Assembly (NCBI GenBank): GCA_963809715.1
Contig: CAWEKO010000008.1
Span: 62,001-126,000, forward strand
Source of the DNA: Bog-473 sp963809715
Lineage (GTDB): Bacteria; Actinomycetota; Acidimicrobiia; Acidimicrobiales; RAAP-2
Length of the DNA: 64,000 nt
Direction of reading: 5' to 3'
The position numbers were made by a program, and so were the translations under genes. How positions within the stretch are numbered: position 1 is the first letter of the stretch; every line of letters starts with the position of its first letter. Shown piece by piece: positions 36,252 through 45,105 of this stretch. The notes under the pieces were generated by a model. It did no database searches. It was not told where the DNA came from and worked only from the letters and a program-made list of their open reading frames with translations.

Positions 36252-36828
36252 ATGCGGCTCTTGCTGGTGGCGTATCCGGGTGCCGGAAAGGGCACACAGG
36301 CGACGAAGCTGGCTGCATCGTTACCGCATCGCCCACCTGTCGAGCGGGGAACTCTTGCGTGCCGAGGTGACCAATGGCACGAAGATAGGGAAGGTCGCGG
36401 CCGACTATTTGAGGCGAGGTGATCTCGTACCGGACGAGCTGGTATTCGAGATGCTGTTGACGCCGGTACTCGAAGCGGTTCGCAGCGGTGGCTACGTCTT
36501 GGACGGATTCCCGAGGACGCTCCGCCAGGCAGAGGAGGCGTTCTCCGTGGCGCAAGAGATCAAGGAGGTTGAGCTCCAGGCCGTTGTCTATCTCAGGGTT
36601 GGCCTTGACGAGCTGCACGAGCGACTGCGAGTCCGGGCGGCCAGAGAGGGACGGGCCGATGACGACGAGGTGGCAATAGCCCGCCGCTTCAAAGTCTTCG
36701 AGACCGAGACGGAACCGCTCCTCGACTTCTATGCGCGACGCGGCATCCTGATCGAAATCAATGGTGATCAGCCCGTAGGGGACGTGTTCCATGACATCAC
36801 GGATGCCGTGGATCGCCTTCAGGTCTGA
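36252..36828 (+). pseudogene. adk: Adenylate kinase-like gene, one frameshift after the P-loop
   Basis: Nucleoside monophosphate kinase balancing ATP, ADP and AMP. ATG 36252 opens MRLLLVAYPGAGKGTQATKLA, with the P-loop GAGKGT; a one-base change near 36318 shifts the frame, after which IAHLSSGELLRAEV (AMP-binding loop), VLDGFPRTLRQAE and a short LID without the zinc Cys set follow to a stop at 36828. The ORF as it stands can only be read from a GTG at 36241 in the wrong frame for the P-loop. All key residues remain if the frame is restored, so an error or very recent mutation is likely. The product would be about 190 residues, short for bacterial Adk. Confidence 0.75.
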
Positions 36829-36916
36829 CGAGCCTCTGCGCTGAACGGCGACGTCCCGGCCGACAGGTCGTCGGGATCGTGGGGGGTCGGCTTTCGTGCC
36901 CTGGGTGAACCACGCG

Positions 36917-38089
36917 TCAGGAGGTGGAGCGACCGCGGCGGATGAGGTTGCGCCGGGGTCCGATGACAACCGTCGGCCGGTCGTAGACGAAGGGTTCGGC
37001 GCCGCCGGGACGGCGCTGGGGCGGGCGCCGCGGTTCGACTGGTCCTGATCGCATGTGGCGCCGCTGACCCGACCACGGAGCGGGCGGCACGGTGAACCGG
37101 TCGGCCAGGCTGTAGGCCACGTTCTCGTAGTTGACACGCCAACCACGAAAATCGGCCCACGCCTCCTCCGCGCTTCGCTCGGTGTCGAAACCCACGCTCA
37201 TGAGCATGACCACCGCTCGCTCGAACTCAGCGAATGTCAGCTGAATTGGTCCCTCGGGATTCGGATCTTCGTCCACCTCGATTCGGAGCGTCGTCGCGAT
37301 CCGGTTGAACAACGTGAATCCCATGCGCAGACAGAGACGGGCCTGGGAGGATGCACGGCTTGGTGCGAGCGCCAGATGCATCGCCGCCGCGTCGAGAACC
37401 GCAAGGAGTCCGAGCACCCACGAGTACCACGGCTCTGGTGAACGGAAGAGGAGCAACACCGGGTACGTGGTGTGGCTTTCAGCGACGTCGGCCGACCAAC
37501 CCTCCCATGCGGCGTAGAGGTCCGGGAGGGTGTCGGTGATGCCGACCAGCTGGTGCCGGGCCAACAGTTCTGGACCCCAGGCCGGCACACCGGCCCGACT
37601 TTCGAGCAGGGCGACCAGGCTTTCGCGTCGGTTGAACGAGCTGTAGAGGGCCGGCAGATAGGCGATCTGCAGGGCCACAATCACGACCCAGATGGCACCA
37701 ACAGCGATGTCCACCGCCGTGTCGGCGGTCCCGCCGCTGTGGACGGCCCCGACCGTGAAGAGCGCGGTGAGGGCCTGGAGCAACCCGTCGGCGAAGGAGT
37801 TGCCCGCGCCGACGAGGATGAGTCCGAACCCGAGCACCAGACATGCCGCCCAGAACAGCAACTGCACCATGAGGGCGACCGGGCCGGTCGGGGCCAGGAT
37901 GGCGTCCTGGCGCTCGTACGTCTTGGCGAGGCGGGACGCGAGGACAAAACCAACCCGGACGCACCGGTTGACCAGGAGACTCAAGCGCTCGATCCCTGAC
38001 GGTCGCCTCGGGAGGACCATGGTGAGCACGACGTCGGCGACGGTCATCGCCACAACCACGAGGCCCACGATGGTTGCGACGACGTTCAT
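36917..38089 (-). CDS. Multi-span membrane protein with potassium-channel-like pore segment
   Basis: A 390-residue protein. An N-terminal span (MNVVATIVGLVVVAMTVADVV), then two further spans flank a short loop FADGLLQALTALFTVGAVHSGG near residues 100-121 that looks like a re-entrant pore helix and filter region, though the canonical TVGYG is altered to TVGAV. A basic stretch (YSSFNRRESLVALLESRAG) and a soluble C-terminal domain of about 200 residues follow. The tail is Pro/Arg-rich. I know similar actinobacterial proteins as uncharacterised ion-channel-like proteins. ATG 38089 follows GAGGCGGAACG; an upstream in-frame start adds 58 residues without homology. Confidence 0.65.
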   Translation of the reverse strand: MNVVATIVGLVVVAMTVADVVLTMVLPRRPSGIERLSLLVNRCVRVGFVLASRLAKTYERQDAILAPTGPVALMVQLLFWAACLVLGFGLILVGAGNSFADGLLQALTALFTVGAVHSGGTADTAVDIAVGAIWVVIVALQIAYLPALYSSFNRRESLVALLESRAGVPAWGPELLARHQLVGITDTLPDLYAAWEGWSADVAESHTTYPVLLLFRSPEPWYSWVLGLLAVLDAAAMHLALAPSRASSQARLCLRMGFTLFNRIATTLRIEVDEDPNPEGPIQLTFAEFERAVVMLMSVGFDTERSAEEAWADFRGWRVNYENVAYSLADRFTVPPAPWSGQRRHMRSGPVEPRRPPQRRPGGAEPFVYDRPTVVIGPRRNLIRRGRSTS

Positions 38090-38312
38090 CGTTCCGCCTC
38101 GCCAGCTTCGAACGGGAACACGGGCACGAGCGTATACAGGGTCCCTCGCCCACACTTGACGGACGGGGGTCCAGAGCCCACTTCTGCCGTTCGGAGGGAC
38201 GTCGCCACGGGGACACACGCTCGGGACACGGATGACAAGCTGTCGCCGGGGCCGGGGCATCACGTCATCGACGTCGGGGCCGCTACGGCCGCACCAAGAA
38301 AGGAGGACACCC

Positions 38313-38348
38313 GTGGATCAGCAGTACGGCGTGACCGCGGGCACATGA
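38313..38348 (+). CDS. Possible 11-codon leader peptide
   Basis: GTG 38313 is preceded by AAAGGAGG at ideal spacing and opens MDQQYGVTAGT, whose TGA (38346-38348) overlaps the ATG of the CoA transferase gene by 3 bases. The strong ribosome site belongs to this short frame, while the downstream ATG has none of its own. It may couple translation of the transferase. Alternatively one base is missing and this is the true N-terminus of the transferase. Confidence 0.35.
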   Translation: MDQQYGVTAGT

Positions 38349-39532
38349 CCGAGGCAGCGGGGCCGCTGCGGGGGGTACGTGTGCTCGATCTGAGCTGGGG
38401 GGTGGCGGGACCCGTCGGCGTCCTCCTTCTCGCGGAGCTCGGTGCCGACGTCATCAAGGTCGAACCGCCGGGTGGGGATCCCTTTCGACGCCAGCCCGGC
38501 TACCACGTCTGGAATCGCAGTCGGAGGTCAGTGGTCCTCGATCTCAAGGCAGACGAGGGCCGGGAAGCGTTCCTGCGACTCTGCGGGGACGCCGATGTGC
38601 TGGTGGAAACGTTCAGCCCGGGCACGATGGACCGGCTCGGGCTCTCCTACGCAGATCTCTCACCGCAGTTTCCACGCTTGGTCTTCTGCTCGGTGCCGGC
38701 CTATCCGCCTGGGCATCGCTTCGCTGATCGACCCGGGTGGGACGCGACGGTCCAGGCCCGCTCCGGCATGCAGAGCGGACAGCCCGGCTGGCGACCCGGT
38801 CCCATCTACCTCCACTTTCCGGCCCCCAGCATGGCCGCATGCTTCCTCTTGGCGTCGGGCGTGCTCTCGGCCCTGATCTCCCGCGAGGCGACGGGGCTCG
38901 GGCAGCACGTCGAGACGTCGCTCTATCAGGGGGTCCTCGCGTACACCACGCAGATCTGGCAGGAACACGAACATGCGCCCGCTGGGTTCCGCTCGGTCAT
39001 GGCGAAGACGTATCCGCCGGGCGTCCATCAGACGTCGCTCTACGAGTGTGCCGGTGGTGAGTGGATCCACGCCGCAACGATGAACGGTCTCACCCCGACG
39101 CGCACGCCCGAGGAGATCCTGGGACTGGATCCGGTGGACCCGAGCGCGCTCCACGGCGAGCCCGAGTCGCGGGCGCGTCACGAAGGTCGGCTCCGCGCCG
39201 CCTACCTGCAGCGACGCCGCGAAGAACTCATTGAGGAGTTCCACAAAGCCGGTCTTGGCGCTGAGGCGGTGGTGCCGATGGCCGAGGTCTTCTCCCATGC
39301 CCAGTTCGTGGCGAACGCGATGGCGGCCACAGTCGAAGACCCCGAACTCGGGACCACCACGCAGGTCGGGATGCCGGCCGTGTTGTGCGGCACCCCGGGA
39401 ATGATCCAGGGCGGTCAGCCGCGCCCTGGTGCTCACAGTCGCGAGGTGTTGGCGGAAGCGAGATACTCCCCGGCCGAGATCGACCGTCTGCTCGACGCCG
39501 GGATCGTGGAGGACGTGTCGTGGGTCCGTTGA
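38345..39532 (+). CDS. CaiB/BaiF family III CoA transferase, catalytic Asp replaced
   Basis: Family III CoA transferase-like protein, 395 residues. LRGVRVLDLSWGVAGPVGV, LLAELGADVIKVEPPGGDPF and RSVVLDLKADEGREAFL are the N-terminal family signatures, and GLGQHVETSLYQG lies near 198-210. Where active members have the Asp that forms the acyl intermediate, about 16 residues before the ALxxR segment, this protein has FPAPSMAAC (Ser at the aligned site). It overlaps the next transferase gene, which does carry the Asp, so the two may form a heteromer. The start ATG 38345 gives a normal N-terminus; an in-frame ORF opens further upstream at 38156 but is not family-like. Confidence 0.8.
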   Translation: MTEAAGPLRGVRVLDLSWGVAGPVGVLLLAELGADVIKVEPPGGDPFRRQPGYHVWNRSRRSVVLDLKADEGREAFLRLCGDADVLVETFSPGTMDRLGLSYADLSPQFPRLVFCSVPAYPPGHRFADRPGWDATVQARSGMQSGQPGWRPGPIYLHFPAPSMAACFLLASGVLSALISREATGLGQHVETSLYQGVLAYTTQIWQEHEHAPAGFRSVMAKTYPPGVHQTSLYECAGGEWIHAATMNGLTPTRTPEEILGLDPVDPSALHGEPESRARHEGRLRAAYLQRRREELIEEFHKAGLGAEAVVPMAEVFSHAQFVANAMAATVEDPELGTTTQVGMPAVLCGTPGMIQGGQPRPGAHSREVLAEARYSPAEIDRLLDAGIVEDVSWVR

Positions 39533-40719
39533 GCGGGGTCGTCGTCCTCGACCTTGGCCAGTATCTGGCTGGGCCCTTCGCGCCGATGATCCTCGCCGAC
39601 TTGGGGGCCGAGGTCATCAAGGTTGAGCCTGTACGCGGTGACGGCATGCGGATGGCTGGGATGCCTTTCGTCGGATGCCAGCGCGGCAAGCTCGATATCG
39701 CCGTCGACGTCAAGGCCGCCGAGGGGCTCGAGGCAGTCATGCGCCTGGCCGAGATCGCCGACGTGGTCCACCACAACATGACCAAGGGGACCGCAGCACG
39801 CCTGGGCATCGACTACGAATCCCTCAAGGCGCGCCACCCGGACCTCGTGCATTGCAATACCTACGCCTACGGCGCCGAGGGGCCACTGTCGGAATTCGGC
39901 GGCCTCGACCCGCTCTACCAGGCCGCGTGTGGCCTCGAGTTCGAGGCAGGTCCGGTGGACGGAGGCAATCCGCCTCTGTATCTCCGCTTCGGGATGACGG
40001 ACACCGCCAACGCCATGGTGTCGGTGGTCGGGGTGCTCGCCGCCCTGTACCACCAACGTCGTACCGGCGAGGGACAGGACCTTTGGACGTCGCTTCTCAA
40101 CGGTGCGGCCGTGTTCAGTTCCGACGTGTTCCTGGTCGACGGGCAGCCTGGCCCAGTGCGTCCCGGTCTCGACAGCAATCAGACGGGAGTTTCGCCGTGC
40201 TGCCGGCTGTACCAGACCCAGGACGGATGGGTCCAAGTTGCGGCATTCCCATCAGGTCAATGGCCGCGGCTCTGCCGTGTGGTGGGTCGCTCCGACCTTG
40301 AATGTTTCGCGACATTCGAGGAACGGGTTGCTGCCCGGGTGGAGATCGAGTTGGCGCTCGAACCGATCTTCCTCAGGCGGACGGCGGCGGCCTGGTTCCA
40401 CCTTCTCTCTGAAGGGGGTGTGGACGCGGAGGTCTCCATCGACACCAACGACGGAGAGGCCGTCCTCCACGACGCCGACAACGAGCGTCTGGGCCTGGTA
40501 GTGGAGTATCCCCATCCGACCCTCGGACAGCTGCGCCAGTTCGGCACGTTGATCGATTTCTCGGAGTCGCCGACCGGCCCCTATGGCCCTCCGCCTCTGG
40601 CCGGTGAGCACACCCGGCCCATCATGGAGCGCCTCGGCTACTCGAGCGATGAAATCGAGGACCTCTTGACGCGGGGAATCATCTATGAGCCGACCGAGGA
40701 CTATCGCTGGGCGCTCTGA
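39520..40719 (+). CDS. CaiB/BaiF family III CoA transferase
   Basis: Second family III CoA transferase, 399 residues, which moves CoA between carboxylic acids. LSGVVVLDLGQYLAGPFAPMI and LADLGAEVIKVEPVRGDGMR form the N-terminal core; the catalytic Asp is in RFGMTDTANAM near residue 164, and RRTGEGQDLWTSLLNGA follows. GTG 39520 is preceded by GGAGGA and lies inside the end of the upstream transferase (13-base overlap), implying coordinated synthesis at a fixed ratio. The acid substrate cannot be inferred. Confidence 0.85.
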   Translation: MGPLSGVVVLDLGQYLAGPFAPMILADLGAEVIKVEPVRGDGMRMAGMPFVGCQRGKLDIAVDVKAAEGLEAVMRLAEIADVVHHNMTKGTAARLGIDYESLKARHPDLVHCNTYAYGAEGPLSEFGGLDPLYQAACGLEFEAGPVDGGNPPLYLRFGMTDTANAMVSVVGVLAALYHQRRTGEGQDLWTSLLNGAAVFSSDVFLVDGQPGPVRPGLDSNQTGVSPCCRLYQTQDGWVQVAAFPSGQWPRLCRVVGRSDLECFATFEERVAARVEIELALEPIFLRRTAAAWFHLLSEGGVDAEVSIDTNDGEAVLHDADNERLGLVVEYPHPTLGQLRQFGTLIDFSESPTGPYGPPPLAGEHTRPIMERLGYSSDEIEDLLTRGIIYEPTEDYRWAL

Positions 40720-40860
40720 GCGTTGTCGCTGGTCCGGTACCTCGTCGAGATGGGCTTCCCGACCGCTCAGGGCGGAATGCCACCCAAACTCCTGACGCGG
40801 AATCGATCCAACGGTCCAGGTGTTTGACCCTTTACGAGCGGGCTGTCGCGATGTGGCATC

Positions 40861-40881
40861 GAGGTGTCACGACGACACCTC
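40861..40881 (+). promoter_or_regulatory. Perfect inverted repeat upstream of the LLM oxidoreductase
   Basis: GAGGTGTC (40861-40868) and GACACCTC (40874-40881) form a perfect 8-bp dyad with a 5-base spacer, about 67 bases before the GTG at 40949. It could be an operator or an RNA hairpin in the leader. No neighbouring regulator is evident. Confidence 0.45.
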
Positions 40882-40948
40882 AAGGGATGGGATGGCGTAG
40901 GGAGATGGACGTAGAAAATGGACGACCTGGATCAGCTAGAGGCGGTCT

Positions 40949-41956
40949 GTGACGCAGCCCGAGCTTTCGATCCTTGATTTGGCGCCGATCCGGCGAGGCG
41001 AAACAGCGAGTGACAGCTTCGCGGCGAGCGTCGTGTTGGCACAGCGGGCCGAGGAGTTGGGCTACCACCGCGTGTGGTATGCCGAGCACCACAACATCGC
41101 CGGGATTGCGTCCTCGGCGACCAGTGTCCTTATCGCGCACGTCGGAGCCCAGACCACAAGCATTCGGCTTGGCGCCGGCGGGGTGATGTTGCCCAATCAC
41201 GCGCCCCTGATGATCGCCGAACAATTCGGCACGTTGGACGCGATGTACCCGGGGCGGATCGACCTTGGCCTGGGCCGGGCTCCGGGGTCCGATCAGAACA
41301 CGATGTACGCGTTGCGTCGTGACCCACGCTCGGCCGACACCTTCCCGCAGGACGTCCTCGAGCTGCAGGGCTATCTCAGCGGTCCCACTCGGGTGAAGGG
41401 CGTCGAGGCTATCCCGGGTCAGGGATCCCGGGTCCCGCTCTACATCCTTGGATCGTCACTCTTCGGTGCGCAGGTGGCCGCTGCCTACGGTTTGCCCTAC
41501 GCATTCGCCTCGCACTTCGCTCCGGATGCGCTCATCGCGGCGTTGAAGTGTTACCGCGAGGAGTTCCGGCCATCGGAGCAACTGGACCGCCCGTACGTCA
41601 TCGCCGGAATCAATGTGATCGCCGCCGAGACGACTGCTGACGCGCAGGCGCAGCTCGAGGGCATCCGACGGATTCGGGCTATCAGCCTCTACGGCCGTCA
41701 ATTGGGTGCGCAAGATCTCGACATGACCGACGAGCAGGCCGATCAGCTGTTGGCCGCCGGCGCTTCTCAGCACGTGGATCACATGTTGACGTATACCGCC
41801 GCCGGGACGCCCCGTGAGGTCCGTACCACTCTCGGCGAATTCGCCCAGCTCACCGGTGCCGACGAGCTGATCACCGTTCACCACTCGACCACTGCGGAGA
41901 GCCGTTTGCGCTCGGTCACCCTTCTTGCGGAGGCAGTGGAGAACGCGGCTGCATGA
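40949..41956 (+). CDS. LLM-class flavin-dependent oxidoreductase (luciferase-like)
   Basis: TIM-barrel flavoprotein of the bacterial-luciferase family, 335 residues, using reduced flavin and oxygen to oxidise a substrate. LSILDLAPIRRGETASDSF, ELGYHRVWYAEHHNIAGIASS and IRLGAGGVMLPNHAPLMIAEQF are typical of the MsnO8/YhbW group; GRIDLGLGRAPGSDQ follows. GTG 40949 is preceded by GAGGCGG. The flavin reductase is not adjacent. It ends 75 bases before the convergent exporter gene. Confidence 0.85.
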   Translation: MTQPELSILDLAPIRRGETASDSFAASVVLAQRAEELGYHRVWYAEHHNIAGIASSATSVLIAHVGAQTTSIRLGAGGVMLPNHAPLMIAEQFGTLDAMYPGRIDLGLGRAPGSDQNTMYALRRDPRSADTFPQDVLELQGYLSGPTRVKGVEAIPGQGSRVPLYILGSSLFGAQVAAAYGLPYAFASHFAPDALIAALKCYREEFRPSEQLDRPYVIAGINVIAAETTADAQAQLEGIRRIRAISLYGRQLGAQDLDMTDEQADQLLAAGASQHVDHMLTYTAAGTPREVRTTLGEFAQLTGADELITVHHSTTAESRLRSVTLLAEAVENAAA

Positions 41957-42031
41957 CGAGGTAGGTCGCTCGACCTCGAGTGGCCCTACGCAGCGATTGC
42001 AGTGGCGTGTCGAAAGCTTCCGTGACCGCCG

Positions 42032-43603
42032 TCAGGCAACGGGAACCGTCACTTCATTCGACGCTTCGTTGGTCATGCGGACAAAGGGCCCACAGGCTGC
42101 CCCGACGAGAGCAGCCACACCGGCCACCAGCATCGTCACGTGCAGGCCATCCATGAACGCGGCATGGCTACCTGCAGTCACGCGCTGGGCCACCTGAGCG
42201 GAGGCCCCGTGGGGGACAGGGGCCAGACCCTGCGAGACGTCAGCGGCGGATCGGGCAACCACGTGCGCGACGTCCGGCGGCACACCCGCGCGAAGAAGGT
42301 GTCCCACGACACCGCTTGCCACGATGGCACCCAGGATCGAACCGCACACGGCCGTGCCGAGCACGCCCCCGAGCTGGATCGCTGTGGTCTGGATACCACC
42401 GGCAACCCCGGCCTCGTCGACCGGGACGTTTCCCACAATGGCGTCGGTCGCCGCCGTCACGACCAATCCGATACCGAGACCGATGAGGACGAAGGGTGGC
42501 CAGAGGTGGATGTAGCTGGAGTCGACCTGAAGCGTTGAGAGGGACAACAAGGCAACGGCGGTGGCCAAGAGTCCTCCGGTGATCGGTACCGCCGGCCCGA
42601 ATCTTTCGGTGAGTCGAGCTCCCAAGTTGCCCGAGATAGCGAAGGCGATTGTCAACGGCAACAGCCGCACGCCAGCCTCGACCGGGCTGTAGCCGTGCAC
42701 GCTCTGCAGATAGAGCCCCACGAAGAAAAGCACGCCGAAGAGCGCGAAGAAATCGAGGAGGACGATCGCCGTACTCAGCGAAACCGAGCGATCGGCAAAG
42801 ATCGAGAGTGGCACCATGGGGTTTTGTTTCGTGTGTTCGACGACCACGAACGCGACGAGCAGCACCAATCCGAATGCGATGAGACCAAGGGTTCTCGTGT
42901 TTCCCCAACCCCAGACTTGCGCGTTGATCAAGGCATAGACGATCGCCAGGAGACCGGTAGCCAGCAACGCTACCCCGGCAAAATCGAAGGGGCCGAGCTT
43001 GCTCTCACGCGACTCACCCAGCACGAGCGTCCCGACGACCAGTGTGACGATACCGACTGGGACATTGATGAAGAACACGCTCTGCCATGAGATGTGCTCC
43101 ACGAACAAACCGCCGACGATCGGACCGGCGGCGGTCGCTGTCGCGGACGCGCTGACCCAGATGCCCACGGCGCGGTTGAGCTCTTCGGGAGGGTAGGCCG
43201 CACGCATCAGGGCGATTGTGTTGGGGAGCAGCAGCGCGGCAAAGGCGCCTTGGAATCCGCGCAGGACGATCACGCCATCGATGGTTCCTACGAGTCCGAT
43301 GGCCAACGATGTGATGGTGAAGCCGCAGACACCCACCAGGAACACGCGTCGTCGACCGAATCGGTCTCCGAGCTTGCCGCCAAAAATCAGGGACACGGCG
43401 ATGACCAGCAGGTAGGCGTTGGTGATCCATTGCAGGTCGGAGAGCGAGGCGTCCAAGTCCCGTCCGATATACGGGTTCGCCACCGCGACCACGGATCCGT
43501 CGATTCCGACCATGACGACCGCCAGAGACACCACGACGAGGGTGAGCCATGGTTTTCCGCGGAGTCGGGCCGGCGCGACGGCCTCTGTGATGGTCTCCGT
43601 CAA
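42032..43603 (-). CDS. DHA2-family MFS multidrug exporter (EmrB/QacA type)
   Basis: Proton-coupled exporter with 14 predicted spans, 523 residues. VVMVGIDGSVVAVANPYIGRDL near residue 25 is the DHA2 motif, GGKLGDRFGRRRVFLVG is motif A and GPIVGGLFVEHISWQSVFFIN is motif C. The start is a TTG at 43603 with AGGAGGGAC in front; the ORF continues 90 codons upstream but would cross the TetR gene. It is divergent from the TetR regulator, the usual repressor/exporter layout, so it is probably induced when that regulator binds a drug-like ligand. Confidence 0.85.
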   Translation of the reverse strand: MTETITEAVAPARLRGKPWLTLVVVSLAVVMVGIDGSVVAVANPYIGRDLDASLSDLQWITNAYLLVIAVSLIFGGKLGDRFGRRRVFLVGVCGFTITSLAIGLVGTIDGVIVLRGFQGAFAALLLPNTIALMRAAYPPEELNRAVGIWVSASATATAAGPIVGGLFVEHISWQSVFFINVPVGIVTLVVGTLVLGESRESKLGPFDFAGVALLATGLLAIVYALINAQVWGWGNTRTLGLIAFGLVLLVAFVVVEHTKQNPMVPLSIFADRSVSLSTAIVLLDFFALFGVLFFVGLYLQSVHGYSPVEAGVRLLPLTIAFAISGNLGARLTERFGPAVPITGGLLATAVALLSLSTLQVDSSYIHLWPPFVLIGLGIGLVVTAATDAIVGNVPVDEAGVAGGIQTTAIQLGGVLGTAVCGSILGAIVASGVVGHLLRAGVPPDVAHVVARSAADVSQGLAPVPHGASAQVAQRVTAGSHAAFMDGLHVTMLVAGVAALVGAACGPFVRMTNEASNEVTVPVA

Positions 43604-43650
43604 CGTGGGTCCCTCCTGGCCGGATGGCGAAAGCACCACCCGTGATGGCG

Positions 43651-43677
43651 GTTTCTGCCAGAGTGACAGTTTCTGCC
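43651..43677. promoter_or_regulatory. Direct repeat GTTTCTGCC in the exporter/TetR intergenic region
   Basis: GTTTCTGCC occurs at 43651-43659 and again at 43669-43677, an 18-base period, within the 157-base space between the divergent exporter and regulator genes. A short dyad CAGA...TCTG lies between the copies. It is the best candidate for the TetR operator. Confidence 0.45.
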
Positions 43678-43760
43678 GTTTGCGCACAAATTGGACTAGG
43701 GTTGAGTGGTCGTCAGCCGGCAACAGCAACCCGGCGAGCACTGGGGCGCGGGATGGGAAA

Positions 43761-44393
43761 GTGAGCGGAGGCCTCACGGCGCGGAACAAGGACAGGACCC
43801 GGCGCGAGTTGGCGGAAGCAGCCTCCCGTCTCTTCGCCGAACGGGGATACTCGTCGACGACGATCCAGGACATTGTTCAGGCCGTCGACGTCTCCCCACG
43901 GACGTTCTTCCGCTACTTTCCGTGCAAAGAGGACGTTGTCACCGCCATCGCCAGCTTCAGCATGGACGACGTGATTGGGTTTGTGTCAGAGCACAACCCT
44001 TCGGAGCCGCTTGAATCCGTGTTGCGGGCCGCTTTCGCTGAGCTCCTTGCCTCCGTCCGCTCTGAGCCCGATGCGGCCCGGTCCTTTCAGCGGACTCTCC
44101 GCGAGACGCCCACGCTGCGTGGGCGATGGCTCGAGGAACAGCGCAAGAATCGTGACCGGCTCGCTGAAGCCTTGGCCCCGTGGTTCTCTACGGAATCGTC
44201 GACCCTCGCTGCGCACTTGGCCGCCGGCATCGCGCTCGTGGTCGTGGACGAAGTGATGGCACTTTGGGCCGATCAGTCTTCCGAACCCGATCCGCTTGAC
44301 CTCCTCGACGACGCCTTCGACGTACTTGGAGGCTCATTGCTCACACGACTCGGCGGTGAGCAGTCGTCTCGGCCAAGGGTCTCATTGTCCTAA
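43761..44393 (+). CDS. TetR-family transcriptional regulator
   Basis: DNA-binding repressor of 210 residues. The N-terminal helix-turn-helix is clear: RRELAEAASRLFAERGYSST, then TIQDIVQAVDVSPRTFFRYF near residues 33-52. The C-terminal domain resembles the AcrR-type MftR/YdeS group (SFQRTLRETPTLRGRW). GTG 43761 follows GGGATGGGAAA. It most likely represses the divergent exporter and itself. Confidence 0.85.
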   Translation: MSGGLTARNKDRTRRELAEAASRLFAERGYSSTTIQDIVQAVDVSPRTFFRYFPCKEDVVTAIASFSMDDVIGFVSEHNPSEPLESVLRAAFAELLASVRSEPDAARSFQRTLRETPTLRGRWLEEQRKNRDRLAEALAPWFSTESSTLAAHLAAGIALVVVDEVMALWADQSSEPDPLDLLDDAFDVLGGSLLTRLGGEQSSRPRVSLS

Positions 44394-44424
44394 GCGACTC
44401 CGACGTCCTTGGAGAACCGGGTGG

Positions 44425-44823
44425 CTAACCGCGCGGTGAGGCGTTTGCCGCGGCGTAGTCGGGTTCCGTTACCGCCTCGTGGAACTCAGTTGCGCCGATC
44501 GTGGTCGTGGTATGCGACATCAACGTGCTAGCGGTTGCGCCATGCCAGTGCCGCTCGTTGGGCGCGATCCATACCGTGTCGCCGGCGCGGACCCGCTGCG
44601 GAGCCTCGCCTTCCTTGCAGACGAATCCGTAGCCGGACGTGATCTGGAGCAGCTGTCCGTGCTCATGCTGATGCCAGACCGTCCGCCCGTTTGGTGAGAA
44701 CACGACCGTGCCGACGTCCACACCGTCGGTCTTCGGGAAGATCGGATCGAACCACACCTCGCCGGTGGCAGCGGTGTTCAGTTCCGACGGCAGGGTTTGG
44801 GCGTCACCTCGCACGATCAGCAT
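44425..44823 (-). CDS. Cupin-domain protein
   Basis: Small beta-barrel protein of 132 residues. Metal-binding motif 1 reads TVWHQHEHGQLLQITSG near residues 48-64 (HxH...E-like, with Gln in place of Glu in part) and motif 2 is ERHWHGATAST near 88-98. Similar proteins are labelled carboxymuconolactone decarboxylase-associated or quercetinase-like cupins. ATG 44823 follows GAAAGGTACTGA. It is convergent with the TetR gene, 31 bases apart. Confidence 0.75.
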   Translation of the reverse strand: MLIVRGDAQTLPSELNTAATGEVWFDPIFPKTDGVDVGTVVFSPNGRTVWHQHEHGQLLQITSGYGFVCKEGEAPQRVRAGDTVWIAPNERHWHGATASTLMSHTTTTIGATEFHEAVTEPDYAAANASPRG

Positions 44824-45105
44824 TCAGTACCTTTCTCGTGGTTGCTCGTCATCCTTAGTTCTAGCCAAGATGAGGCCCGCCGTGATGGCTGGGAGCAGTC
44901 CAGGAAATGGGTTGATGAGACATCAGCGCCAGAACGCCGTCGGCTGGACCGAACGGACCCCTAACGGACCCCTGTGGCATCGGCATCGCCACTTCAATAG
45001 TCTGATTCCCAAAATTGGATGTGTCGGGGTTTCGAGCGAGTCGTGCATTCATGAATGGGCGGTAGGGTTCGAGACCCGAAGGCCGATGGCTGGGAGGCAA
45101 GAAAT

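Noticed and set aside
41951..41980. Hairpin CGAGGT...ACCTCG between convergent genes as terminator
   Set aside because: The stem is only six base pairs with alternative pairings, too weak to call.
45055..45085. T-arm-like sequence GGTTCGAGACC suggesting a tRNA
   Set aside because: No matching acceptor stem, D-arm or anticodon arm could be folded around it.
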